Source: Verrucomicrobiaceae bacterium (lineage in GTDB: Bacteria > Verrucomicrobiota > Verrucomicrobiia > Verrucomicrobiales > Akkermansiaceae). Taken from it: a DNA stretch of 64,000 bases. Under the pieces are notes generated by a model, which saw only the letters and a program-made list of their open reading frames with translations, did no database searches and was not told the DNA's origin. The stretch lies in assembly GCA_027486655.1 (NCBI GenBank), contig JAIXOR010000055.1:26652-90651 (forward strand), in the 5' to 3' direction. Numbering within the stretch: the first letter of the stretch is position 1; each line of letters opens with the position of its first letter. Below, piece after piece: positions 30,501 through 39,500 of this stretch. Position numbers and translations under genes: made by a program.

Positions 30501-30712
30501 CCGGCACCTTCAGCTACACCCGCCGCACCCTGTCACTCACCGGCCTGACGTATTCCGTGTGGTATTCCACCGACCTTTCGATCTGGGCCAAGGACCCCGG
30601 GGCCGTCGAAGGCACGGTCACAACAAGCGGCGAAGTGGAAACTGTTCCCGTCACGCTCAGCAGAGCGCTTCTGGGCAACTCCAAACTCTTCCTCCAAGTC
30701 CGAGCCGAGTAA
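27581..30712 (+). CDS. PATR repeat protein with C-terminal FSYTRR-type domain
   Basis: GTG start, MKSKSNPFLRALAFTASMAVTMGSIAHANQYQWGGATSTDWATAGNW; C-term DYDNWVTANGVTGGENNDDDSDGLTNHEEYSFGLDP..FLQVRAE. Confidence 0.92.
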   Translation: MKSKSNPFLRALAFTASMAVTMGSIAHANQYQWGGATSTDWATAGNWSTGANLTAGPAPTGASFSHRLNVYNAANNKLIYSSSLGTTTYANTNTASAAGGGRGLVIGSGINGEMEITGGTFSTLGAVSPDIIGNGDGKIGTLVVSGGSYIGTNAGTWMNIGGAIGSGRVSNLTVSGSGTATLSTLNLNGVTINVNLNGGTLELNGFTNTSIVTAGKIRLNSGTLKARQNNAAFIAAHPNLETLVQSGGAVIDTNGFDVGIAEPLLQDAASTGGGLTKNSAGLLTLTEPATTTGPTDINAGGLSVKAGAASWAPSSFSHSGDKLDFNLGVFSTSNPVVINTGALTVDSAITVNVTGSNFQIGQIPLINYTSKSITGSLTLNTATLPVGVIATLEDNGMGQIYLNVTQAASIFNWSGATATPGNGDWDTSSLNWNTFTTAYSTANSQIANFPDIAGGGTVSLTASFSPLVLNISNNSGNPYVFGGAGKLTGSTPINKTGTGRATFAGSSHDHSGATTISAGAIVKRAADGSTGSISVTTNGASFALDGTLGDMSDGAGQTLYIAGAGIAATGYFDTPASSQAYRGALQSTVGSNTWAGDIVLTSTATGNTTINRIGVQPGADLTLTGTISENIAGTSLLFRGGSSGDNITLSGAGTYSYTNETQMYSDGGTIILGGNNKLPTAKLLNLTFGGATVFDLNAHNQELSAVYGGAYGTGATITNHGATPSILTVAPPVATSYTSNAFITDGSSTVSIVKNGAGTQILGYTNSYTGTTTVNDGTLLINADQSGATGAVQVNGGVLGGTGTIGGTVTVGALGTIAPGVTLGTLTVNSADLAAGGTLAIGLNDAGTPTADQLVVTNNLDVNGAKLNLSVTGTLSATSYVIATAAAINGTIATANVTGLPSGYTLVQTPTEIRLDQSPASDYDNWVTANGVTGGENNDDDSDGLTNHEEYSFGLDPTGGSSVNPIAVPLNKSTGTFSYTRRTLSLTGLTYSVWYSTDLSIWAKDPGAVEGTVTTSGEVETVPVTLSRALLGNSKLFLQVRAE

Positions 30713-30723
30713 GCCTGGCTCCC

Positions 30724-30751
30724 GGAGCGCCGAGCTGGGGCTCGGCGTTCC
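30724..30751. terminator. Hairpin GGAGCGCCGAGC-TGGG-GCTCGGCGTTCC
   Basis: Starts about 12 nt after the 30712 stop; same stem as 13443..13466. Confidence 0.6.
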
Positions 30752-30759
30752 TTGGGGCA

Positions 30760-30783
30760 CCCGAACATTTTAACGGGTAGGCA
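30760..30783 (+). promoter_or_regulatory. Conserved ACATTTTAACGGGTA element, copy 5
   Basis: CCCGAACATTTTAACGGGTAGGCA; 64 nt before ATG 30843. Confidence 0.76.
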
Positions 30784-30842
30784 GGATGGGCCGATCCGGT
30801 ATTCTCCCTCAATACCCATTTCCCATCCGTTGCAAAAACCCC

Positions 30843-32501
30843 ATGAAAACCCGCATCAATCACTCCCTATTCCTCTCCACCGCCACCTTGGCCTTTGTCA
30901 CCTGCGCTCACGCCGTTGATTACACATGGGACGGTGGCAACGGCAACTGGAACGCCACCAACTGGAACGGCGCCACCGCATCTGGCCCCACTACCGCGGG
31001 AAACACAGCCACCATCAACAGCGGCGTTGTGACCGCGAACGTGGGCGGGCCCGGCAATGTGGATACCATCACGCTGGGCAGCGGTTCCCAATTGAATGTG
31101 TATAACGGCGATGGCGGCATCTATGCTTATGGCTACTTTCCCAATCTCGTTCTGCTGGGAGGAACCTTCAATGGCGGCTCCGCCACCTACCATGCATACG
31201 GGGCGTCTTGGCTCGGCAACGTAACGGTCAGCGGATCCGCCGCATCGACGATCAGCAGTGCTTCGTGGTTCAACATCAATCCCACCACTACCTTCACCGT
31301 TGCGGACGCCACGGGCAACTCAAGCACGGACCTGCTCGTCAGCACCAGCCTGCGCGGCCCGGTCAACGGAGGCAACGACTGGGTGCACGACCCCGCCAAG
31401 CTCGTCAAGGAAGGTGCAGGAACCATGGAAGTGACCCAACACAGCTACTTCAGGGGAGGGCTGAATCTCAATGGAGGCACGCTCAAACTTTCCGGAGGCA
31501 ATGGCGGCTACGGTTTCTTCGACGGAACGATCAATGTCAATTCCGGCACGACCCTCGAAACCGTCAGCGATGGCACCGGCTTGGGCTGGCAAAGCGGTTG
31601 GAAGCCCGCTGCAGTGAACATCAATGGCGGCACCATCACCACTGCCGGAGTCAGCCACATCTGGGGCATTTCAGGCGGAATCAACATGACAGGCGGCACG
31701 CTGCAAAGCAACAACGGCTTGAGCGATCCCAACGGTGGCCAATTGGAGTGGAACCAGACATCTGTCACCACCAACGCCAGCGCGGACACCGCCACCATCG
31801 GCGGCCGCATCCGCATCCGTAGTGACGGTGGTTACAGTGGCATTTCCTTCAACGTCGCCAATGGCGCGGCAGCCACCGACCTTTCAGTCAGCGCGGCGGT
31901 GACCGAAGCCTCCGGGGGGCTTGGCATCACCAAATCCGGTGACGGAACCATGGTGCTGTCCGGCATCAACAACTACACGGGTGCCACCACCGTTTCCGCC
32001 GGCAAACTCATCGTCAACGGCAACATCTCGACCAGCAACACCTCGGTGCAGGCAGGCGGAACGCTCGGCGGCTCGGGCACGGTCGGGGCAGTGACAATAC
32101 AGACGGACGGCATCTTCGCCCCCGGCAACAGCCCGGGCACCCTGACCTTCACCGGTGACCTCACACTCAACTCGGGGAGCATCTCCGACTTTGAAATCAA
32201 CAGCTTCAGCCTCGGCAACTACGACCTCGCCATAGCGGCAGCCGCGGGAACTCAGAACGTCTCCTTCAACGGAGTCCTTAATCTCCTGTTCCAGTCCGGA
32301 TTCAACACCGTCGGGTCGATCAAGATCTTCGAATTTGATGGCTACAGCGGCGCTTTCACGTCCGTGGTTCCCACCGGATTGGCATCCGGTTTCACGGCAT
32401 CCTTTGATAACACTACTGGCATCGTGACCGTGGTTCCGGAACCCGCCTCTGCGTTGCTTGGCGGACTTGGCATGCTTGCTCTCCTGCGCCGCAGACGGTG
32501 A
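30843..32501 (+). CDS. PATR repeat protein with C-terminal PEP-CTERM sorting signal
   Basis: MKTRINHSLFLSTATLAFVTCAHAVDYTWDGGNGNWNATNW; ends VVPEPASALLGGLGMLALLRRRR. Confidence 0.93.
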   Translation: MKTRINHSLFLSTATLAFVTCAHAVDYTWDGGNGNWNATNWNGATASGPTTAGNTATINSGVVTANVGGPGNVDTITLGSGSQLNVYNGDGGIYAYGYFPNLVLLGGTFNGGSATYHAYGASWLGNVTVSGSAASTISSASWFNINPTTTFTVADATGNSSTDLLVSTSLRGPVNGGNDWVHDPAKLVKEGAGTMEVTQHSYFRGGLNLNGGTLKLSGGNGGYGFFDGTINVNSGTTLETVSDGTGLGWQSGWKPAAVNINGGTITTAGVSHIWGISGGINMTGGTLQSNNGLSDPNGGQLEWNQTSVTTNASADTATIGGRIRIRSDGGYSGISFNVANGAAATDLSVSAAVTEASGGLGITKSGDGTMVLSGINNYTGATTVSAGKLIVNGNISTSNTSVQAGGTLGGSGTVGAVTIQTDGIFAPGNSPGTLTFTGDLTLNSGSISDFEINSFSLGNYDLAIAAAAGTQNVSFNGVLNLLFQSGFNTVGSIKIFEFDGYSGAFTSVVPTGLASGFTASFDNTTGIVTVVPEPASALLGGLGMLALLRRRR

Positions 32502-32593
32502 GAGTGGGTCAACAGTCATCCGTCCATGGTCAGCGGGGCGGAAAGAATAGACCGATGACAGAGCCGCTTCGTTCTCATCCGACACTTCATCCA

Positions 32594-32644
32594 CTTTGCC
32601 TCTGGAGGGGCGATCATTTGGGATGGTACGCCGTATTGGGTTTC
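32594..32644 (+). promoter_or_regulatory. Shared leader element, copy B (CTTTGCCTCTGGAGGGGC-N21-GTATTGGGTTTC)
   Basis: Matches both blocks of 11355..11404; about 100 nt upstream of the GH-kinase start. Confidence 0.55.
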
Positions 32645-32742
32645 AGTGCTACACCCCATCTCACGTTGATGATTTCGCGCAAGGCATGAACGGACAAATC
32701 CCTCTCGACGCACCTGTTCGTGCGTGCCAACGCTTGTCCGCG

Positions 32743-35652
32743 ATGATGCATGAATGGAGAAGCCGCTGCTTGTTGGCCGGACTGGCATTGCTGGCAGCGT
32801 TCGTGCCCATGCGCTCGGACGCCAGATCGGTCTCTGCGGCGTTTGTTTCCGGCGGGCGCTCGCTTTCTGTGGAAGCGGATGGTTTCACCGAATGGCTTTG
32901 TGGATATTCCGCGAAGGTGGTGGCGGGCGGGCAGGAAGTGGAATTGTCCTCAAGCGCAGGTGATCTTATCTCGACCACGGCGGCAGCTGAAACGGAGTTG
33001 ACTCCGCAAGGTGCGGCGACGGTCACCACGCGGACGATCGATTTTCCGGAGCAGGAAATCCGCTTGTTGCACCGCTTCGGCAAGATCCCCGGCTCTCCTT
33101 TGTTGTTGATGCAGGCCGGCATCGCCAACCGCGGCAAACAGCCCGTCCAACTGGTTTCGGTCACCCCGATGCGTGCGGAGCTCGCCGTGACGGGCAAAAC
33201 ATCGGAATGGTGGATCACAGCGCTCAATGACAGCGTGCAGACCGTGTCACCCGTCACTCTGCTGGCGAGGGCGGAGCAACCGGTCCCGGTGTTTGAAAAC
33301 GGCGGATTCTACCGCGGCGACGGCATCGGTTTCATGTTCGGCCCGGTGGGATCCCCGGTCGCCTACATGAACGCATCCTTCGCGAGGATCCAGGAGGACC
33401 GTGTCGCGTTCAGCTATACCGCCGACATGAGCCGGGTGAGGGTCGATCCCGGAGAAACGCGCTGGGGCCAGCAGACGGCAGTTCTGTTAGAGCCTCCTCG
33501 CGAGGCGCTGGCCCGCTGGACGGAGTGGGTGGCGGCCACTCATGGCACCCGCAACCGGCAGGGATCCGTCTCGGGCTGGAACAGCTGGCAGTTCCTCGGA
33601 GGTCAGGTCTCCGGAAAGGATGTGCTGGCGGTGGTGGATTCCGCACGCAGGTCTCCCGACCGTCTGCGACCCGCGGTGATCCAGATCGACGGCGGCTACG
33701 AGGACCCGAGCGGCGCGAAGGATTCCAACGAACGGTTTCCGGAAGGACTGGAGTTTTATGCGAAGCAGATCGCCTCCGTCGGCGCACGTCCCGGTCTGCT
33801 GATTGAGTCCGTCAACCGGGACGGTTTCTTCATTCCCTGGGTGCAGTCCGCGAACCGGGCGAGTGAGCTCGCGGGAAAAGGATATGCCTACTTCAAGCTC
33901 AACACCCAGAGGATCACCCAATACGCTCGTGGAAACGAGCGGCAGACGTCATTCGAGGTCATGCGCGACGGATTCGCCATGATCCGCAAGGCCGTCGGCG
34001 AAAACACCTATCTGGTCAACAACGACCTCAAACCCAACCGGGCAGCTCTGGGCCATGTGGATGCCCACCGCATCGGCGCGGAATCGAAACGCGATCAGTT
34101 GCGCCCCGTTTTTGATGACGTGCTGCGCTGCTTCTCCATCCAAGGACACTGGGGAAGTGTCGACAGCGACGCCTATTTCCTCGGCACCGATTTGGAAAAC
34201 ATCAGCTCCATCGCCGGCGGATGGCCGATCGTCCGCACATGGACCAGCATGGTCGGCCTGTCATGTGGCAACGCGATCACTTCGGATCCATGGTATCTTG
34301 AGGGATTCAAGCCCCTGCTCCGGAATGTGGAAACCATGACTCCACCGGCCAAGGAACGCACCGAGGTGCTGGACCTCTGCACCAGCCACGAATACCCGCG
34401 CTTGATCGGACACGTCGAGCGCGACTGGGGCCGCATGGCGGTGGCGCTGTTATGGAATCCCGGTGCCACCGAACGCACCGTGACTCTGGATTTTCATGAG
34501 GCGGGTCTCCATCCCGAGCGCCGCCATGCCGTCTGGTCGTTCTGGGATGATCGATTCCTCGGTGTCGCCAAGGGCTCCTGGACCACGCCATCCCTCGCGC
34601 CATCCGCTTCACAGCACCTTCGTTTCACGGATCTCGATCAGACCCCGGACCGCCCGGTGCTCATCGGATCCAACCTCCACATCTACTGTGGCGCGGCCGA
34701 AATCGAGCGGGTGACGAGTTTGCAGGGAGGCATGGAGATCGAGTTGACAGACGCCGGTGCCCGCGAGGGGGATCTGTTCGTTTACAGCCAGCTGACGCCC
34801 GTGCTCAAATCCGCGACCGGCTGCAAGGTGGACAAGATCGCTTATGCGGGCGAGAACGTCTGGCGCATCGCCTTGAAGGACCGCCGCATGGGCATGCCGC
34901 AGCGCGTGGAAATGAGCATCCAGCTTCCGGTTTGGAAACAACCCTGGTTCTGGTGGCTCGTCGCGCTGGCCGCCGCCAGCCTGCTCTTCGCCGCATCCCG
35001 ATACCTCGCAGGCCTGCGACTGGAGCGCGAGCACGCCCTCCAACAGGAACGCTCCCGCATTGCCCAAGATCTCCATGACAACATCGGCGCGAACCTCGCG
35101 CAAATCGGGCTCCTTACGGAACAGGTCGAACAAGCGATGAACGACCCCGATGAAATGCGCGCCCAACTGGACCGCATCTTCCATGTTTCCCAAGCGACGG
35201 CCAAGGAACTCGACACGGTAGTCTGGGCGGTGGATCCTTCCAACGACACGCTGGAGGAATTTGCGCGCTACCTTCACGGATACGCCGAAGACTATCTTGC
35301 GATGGCGGGCGTCCGCTGTCATTTCACCACCACAGAGTCGATGCCGGAGATCCATCTTTCCGCCAGCTTGAGGCATCACCTGCTGATGGTGGTGAAGGAA
35401 GCGCTGCACAACGTCGTAGGACACGCATCGGCATCGCTTGTCACCTTGAGTATCGGCATCGAGCGCCACATCATCCGCCTTGAGATCACCGATGACGGCC
35501 GCGGCTTGCCCGCCATGGACGCCCTGCGCGCAGGCAACGGCCTCGAGAACATGAAGAAACGCGCAGCCGAAGTCGGCGGCAGGTGCGAGTTTCTCCACCC
35601 GGCGTATGGCAAGGGAACCATTGTCCTCCTGACCGTTCCCGTGAAGGCTTGA
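32743..35652 (+). CDS. Fusion of a GH36/melibiase-like extracytoplasmic domain to a NarL-type histidine kinase
   Basis: Signal MMHEWRSRCLLAGLALLAAFVPM; GH-like SGWNSWQFLGG..VIQIDGGYED..RFPEGLEFYAKQIASVGARPGLLIESV..GYAYFKLNTQRI; TM WFWWLVALAAASLLFAASRYL; HisKA_3 RIAQDLHDNIGANLAQIGLLTEQ; HATPase EITDDGRGLPAMDALRAGNGLENMKKRAAEVGG. Start could be as early as 32596. Confidence 0.88.
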   Translation: MMHEWRSRCLLAGLALLAAFVPMRSDARSVSAAFVSGGRSLSVEADGFTEWLCGYSAKVVAGGQEVELSSSAGDLISTTAAAETELTPQGAATVTTRTIDFPEQEIRLLHRFGKIPGSPLLLMQAGIANRGKQPVQLVSVTPMRAELAVTGKTSEWWITALNDSVQTVSPVTLLARAEQPVPVFENGGFYRGDGIGFMFGPVGSPVAYMNASFARIQEDRVAFSYTADMSRVRVDPGETRWGQQTAVLLEPPREALARWTEWVAATHGTRNRQGSVSGWNSWQFLGGQVSGKDVLAVVDSARRSPDRLRPAVIQIDGGYEDPSGAKDSNERFPEGLEFYAKQIASVGARPGLLIESVNRDGFFIPWVQSANRASELAGKGYAYFKLNTQRITQYARGNERQTSFEVMRDGFAMIRKAVGENTYLVNNDLKPNRAALGHVDAHRIGAESKRDQLRPVFDDVLRCFSIQGHWGSVDSDAYFLGTDLENISSIAGGWPIVRTWTSMVGLSCGNAITSDPWYLEGFKPLLRNVETMTPPAKERTEVLDLCTSHEYPRLIGHVERDWGRMAVALLWNPGATERTVTLDFHEAGLHPERRHAVWSFWDDRFLGVAKGSWTTPSLAPSASQHLRFTDLDQTPDRPVLIGSNLHIYCGAAEIERVTSLQGGMEIELTDAGAREGDLFVYSQLTPVLKSATGCKVDKIAYAGENVWRIALKDRRMGMPQRVEMSIQLPVWKQPWFWWLVALAAASLLFAASRYLAGLRLEREHALQQERSRIAQDLHDNIGANLAQIGLLTEQVEQAMNDPDEMRAQLDRIFHVSQATAKELDTVVWAVDPSNDTLEEFARYLHGYAEDYLAMAGVRCHFTTTESMPEIHLSASLRHHLLMVVKEALHNVVGHASASLVTLSIGIERHIIRLEITDDGRGLPAMDALRAGNGLENMKKRAAEVGGRCEFLHPAYGKGTIVLLTVPVKA

Positions 35653-35684
35653 ATTCCCCTCCCCACCCGGCCACGAATCCAATC

Positions 35685-36347
35685 ATGACCACCCCGCCCC
35701 AGTCTTCCATCCATCCCATCCGCGTCGCACTCGTCGAGGATCAGGGAGGCTTGCGGGAATCGTTGACGAAGGCTTTGGCCGGTGTTCCCGGGATCACCTG
35801 CGTGGCGTCTTGTGCCAACGCCGAGCAAGCCCTCGAGGAGCTGCCCTCGGCGAAGCCCCATGTCGTCCTCATGGACATCAACCTGCCGGGCATGAGTGGT
35901 GTGGACTGCGTCCGCCACCTTGTCCAACTGGTTCCCGGCGTGCTGGTGGTCATGCTCACGGTCTTCGACAACACCGAGGCAATCTTCAACTCCCTGAAAT
36001 CCGGCGCATGCGGCTACCTGCACAAACCGGTGCGCGGCCGTGAGTTGGTGGCCGCGATCCGCGAGGTGGCCGCCGGCGGGTCACCCATGTCGGCGAGGAT
36101 CGCTCGCATGGTAGTGCAAACGTTCAGCAACCCGGCCCCATCGCCGGCCGCCGCACATCCGGATGGGCTCCTCACCGAGCGCGAGCAGGCCGTGCTCGAC
36201 CTTGTGCTCGAAGGGTTTCCCTACAAACAGATCGCCGACCGCTTGGATCTCAGCGTTTACACCGTGAACTTCCACATCCGGAACATCTATGGAAAACTCC
36301 AGGTCCATTCCCGTTCCGAAGCCGTGGCGAAACTGCGGAAAGGATGA
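35685..36347 (+). CDS. NarL/LuxR-family response regulator
   Basis: MTTPPQSSIHPIRVALVEDQGGLRESLTKAL..VVLMDINLPGMSG..KPVRGRELVAAIREV..LTEREQAVLDLVLEGFPYKQIADRLDLSVYTVNFHIRNIYGKL; directly follows its kinase. Confidence 0.95.
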   Translation: MTTPPQSSIHPIRVALVEDQGGLRESLTKALAGVPGITCVASCANAEQALEELPSAKPHVVLMDINLPGMSGVDCVRHLVQLVPGVLVVMLTVFDNTEAIFNSLKSGACGYLHKPVRGRELVAAIREVAAGGSPMSARIARMVVQTFSNPAPSPAAAHPDGLLTEREQAVLDLVLEGFPYKQIADRLDLSVYTVNFHIRNIYGKLQVHSRSEAVAKLRKG

Positions 36348-36425
36348 CATAGCCATGTCTGCTATACCCCTCGCCCGCGTCTTCATCTCAACAGGAACGC
36401 CGGTCCTGGCCCTCCGAAACCCTTC

Positions 36426-36448
36426 CCCGCACATTTTAACGGGTAGGC
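36426..36448 (+). promoter_or_regulatory. Conserved ACATTTTAACGGGTA element, copy 6
   Basis: CCCCGCACATTTTAACGGGTAGGCA-like; 99 nt before ATG 36544. Confidence 0.76.
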
Positions 36449-36543
36449 AAAGCCAGCGCCCCCGCTAGAGTGCGTTTGTGTGCGGTTTTCCCAGTGATCA
36501 CCGGCGATCCCGCACGCGTATCGACTTTCCGCAAGCGTCCGCC

Positions 36544-39500
36544 ATGAGTTTCCCCACCCGCCTGTCCCACATCCCGGCAGTCAAACTTCTGATTCTGGGA
36601 ACCTGCCTGTCCTTGCCGCCGTCCATGGCCGGGGAGCAGGCGATCCCCCTCGCCCGCGAGTGGAAATTCGAAATGGATGCGAAGGACGCCGGAAAAAGCG
36701 AGGCATGGTTCCGCAAAGACCTCAACGGCTCGATCCAACTGCCGGGCAGCATCACCACCAACAAACTCGGCAATCCGATCACGTCCATCCGCCAGCAGAT
36801 CTGGGGCGGCGATTTCACCGATAAACCGGTCTGGCATCCGATGCTCCGCCACGACTACCGCGGCAACGCATGGTATCAAACTGCCGTGGACATTCCGGAA
36901 TCATGGTCGGGACAATCAGTCTCGCTATTCCTCGAACGCGTCTGCTGGGTTTCCGAAGCATGGCTCGACGACAAGTCTTCCGGTGTTATCGACTCGCTCA
37001 GCGCGCCACACCACCACGTGTTCGGTCCCGTCGCGCCCGGCAGGCACAAGCTCACACTGCGCATCGACAACCGCCAACTCCACGACCTCGGTTGCAACAC
37101 CCATGCTTATCACGAGCAATCGTGCACGATCTACAATGGTGTGATCGGCAGAATCGAACTGCGCGCCACGCCGCTTGTTTCAGTTAGATCAAACCAGGTC
37201 TTCCCCGATGCCCGCACCGGCGTGGCCGAAATGCGCATCGCGCTTTCCAATGCCACCGACAAGCCGCAGGAAACGCGCATCACCACGGCCATCCTCGCCA
37301 CTGGCGGAAAGGACGTGCTCGCCAGCGAGACCCGCACGGTGACGCTGGTTCCCGGCGAAACCAAGCTCACGATCCCGTTGAAACTTCCCAAATCCACCGT
37401 GAAGCCCTGGAGCGAATTCGAGCGCCCGCTTTATCAGGCGGGCGTCGAGGTCAAGAGCACCGTCGGCACCGCAACACGCGAGGACCGCTTCGGTTTCCGC
37501 GAGTTCAAGACCGAGGGCGCGCGCTTCACCATCAATGGCACACCGGTACTGCTGCGCGGCGAGGCGAACAACGCGCAGTTTCCTCTCACAGGCCACCCGC
37601 CGATGGACAAGGAAACCTGGCTGAGAATCTTCCAACTCTTCAAGGACTTCGGCCTTAACCATTTCCGCTGCCACGCATGGACCCTGCCGCACGCCGCGTT
37701 CGAGGCTGCGGATGAACTCGGCATCTATGTGCAGGCGGAACTTCCCAACGGCGAGGCATCCGTGGCGACCGACTCGCCAGCAGGCCTCGAATGGCGGCGC
37801 AGGGAGTTCGACCGCATACTCGAGACCTACGGCAATCACCCGTCCTTCGTCATGATGTCCGGCGGCAACGAGGCCAAGACGCCGAAGATCGATCTGCTCA
37901 AGGAACTCGCCCAGCATGGCAAGACGATGGATCCGCGCCGCCTCTATGCCACCATTTCGAATCCCGAGGCCAGCGGCATCAAGGACGAGGTGCCCGGTGA
38001 TGATTTCGCCGTCGCCCACGGCAGCGCGAACGGCCGCCGCCGCATGGAACCCTACTTCAACCGCGACGCCCCGGAAACGATGGGCGACTACCGTGGAACG
38101 ATGGCGGGGCGCCCCGTGCCGCAGATCAGCCATGAGACCGGACAATGGTATGTCTATCCGGATCTATCGGAAATCGATCAGTACAACGGCGCGCTCCGTC
38201 CGGTCACATTGGAATATTTCCGCGATCTGGCAAAACAGGAAGGCGTGCTCGCCCAAGTGCCGGACTTCGTCAACGCCACCGGCCGGCTTTCGTTCGAACT
38301 CTACAAGGAAGAAATCGAGCGTTCGCTGCGCACGCCGGAATATGGCGGCTTCCAGTTGTTGGGATTGCAGGACTCCTTCGACCAGGGCGCGGCTTACGTC
38401 GGCATGGTCAACAGTTTCTTCGAGCCGAAGCCGTTTGTCACCGCGGAGAAATTCCATGAATTCTGCGGTCCGCAAGTGCCGCTCGCCCGCATGGCGAAAC
38501 GCGTCCATACCAACAACGAGTCGTTCACCGCCGACATCGAGTTCGCCAACTACGGACCGGCGCCGCTCGCCAATGCCACGCTGGCCTGGCGCGTGATGGA
38601 TGGTGAGAAACCGGTCGCGCAAGGCACCTTGCCCGCCGTTAGTTTACCGAACACCGGACTGACGCAGGTCGGCAGGGTTTCCGTCCCGCTTTCCAACATC
38701 AAGAGCGCCCGCAAATTGCAACTTGAAGTCGGCCTGCGCGGTGGCGAGTCGCGGAACCGCTGGAGTTTCTGGGTCTATCCACACACCGCGCCAACCAACG
38801 AGGAACCCGCGGACATGCTGGTCGTGAACAAACTCGACGGCGCGGCTCAGGATGCCTTGGGGCAGGGCAAGACGGTCGTGCTGCTGCCATCTGGATTCAA
38901 CAGCCCTTACGGCACGGCGATGACTCCGCCGTTCTGGTCGCCGATCATGTTCGCCAACCAGAAACAAACACTCGGAATTCTCTGCGATCCCAAACACCCG
39001 GCGCTGAAAGGTTTCCCCACCGATCTCCACAGCGACTGGCAGTGGTTCGAACTGCTGTTCCAAGCCTCCGCCATCCGCCTTAACGGCACGCCGGAATACT
39101 ATCATCCCATCGTCCAGGCCATCGATCGGCCCGACCGCAACCACAAGCTGGCCCTCGTTTATGAAACCAAGGTCGGCAAAGGAAAACTGTTAGTCTGCAC
39201 GCTCGACCTGAACCGCGACCTCGACAAGCGCCCGGTCGCCCGCCAACTCCGCCAGAGCCTGCTCGCCTACGCCGCCAGCCCGGATTTCAAACCCACCACC
39301 GAGATCCCGCTCGACGGCAACCTGCCCGCCTTCAGCCGCGAGTCCACACTCGCGCGCCTCGCTCCAAGGATGAGCGCATCGACCGAGCACGAGAATTTCT
39401 GGGCCATCAACGCCGCCGACAACAATCCGGACACCTATTGGCATTCGAACTGGAACCCGCCCGAGCCCGCGCTGCCCCATTCGCTGATCATCGAACTCAA

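Noticed and set aside
11428-32501. Dense short-period repeats considered as CRISPR or tandem-repeat arrays
   Set aside because: Periodicity comes from coding PATR beta-strand repeats (GAGTLxLxGxNxYTGxTTVxxGTL); no constant repeats with unique spacers and no cas genes.
34609-35682. 357-aa minus-strand ORF opposite the GH-kinase
   Set aside because: Antisense shadow of HisKA_3/HATPase coding sequence.
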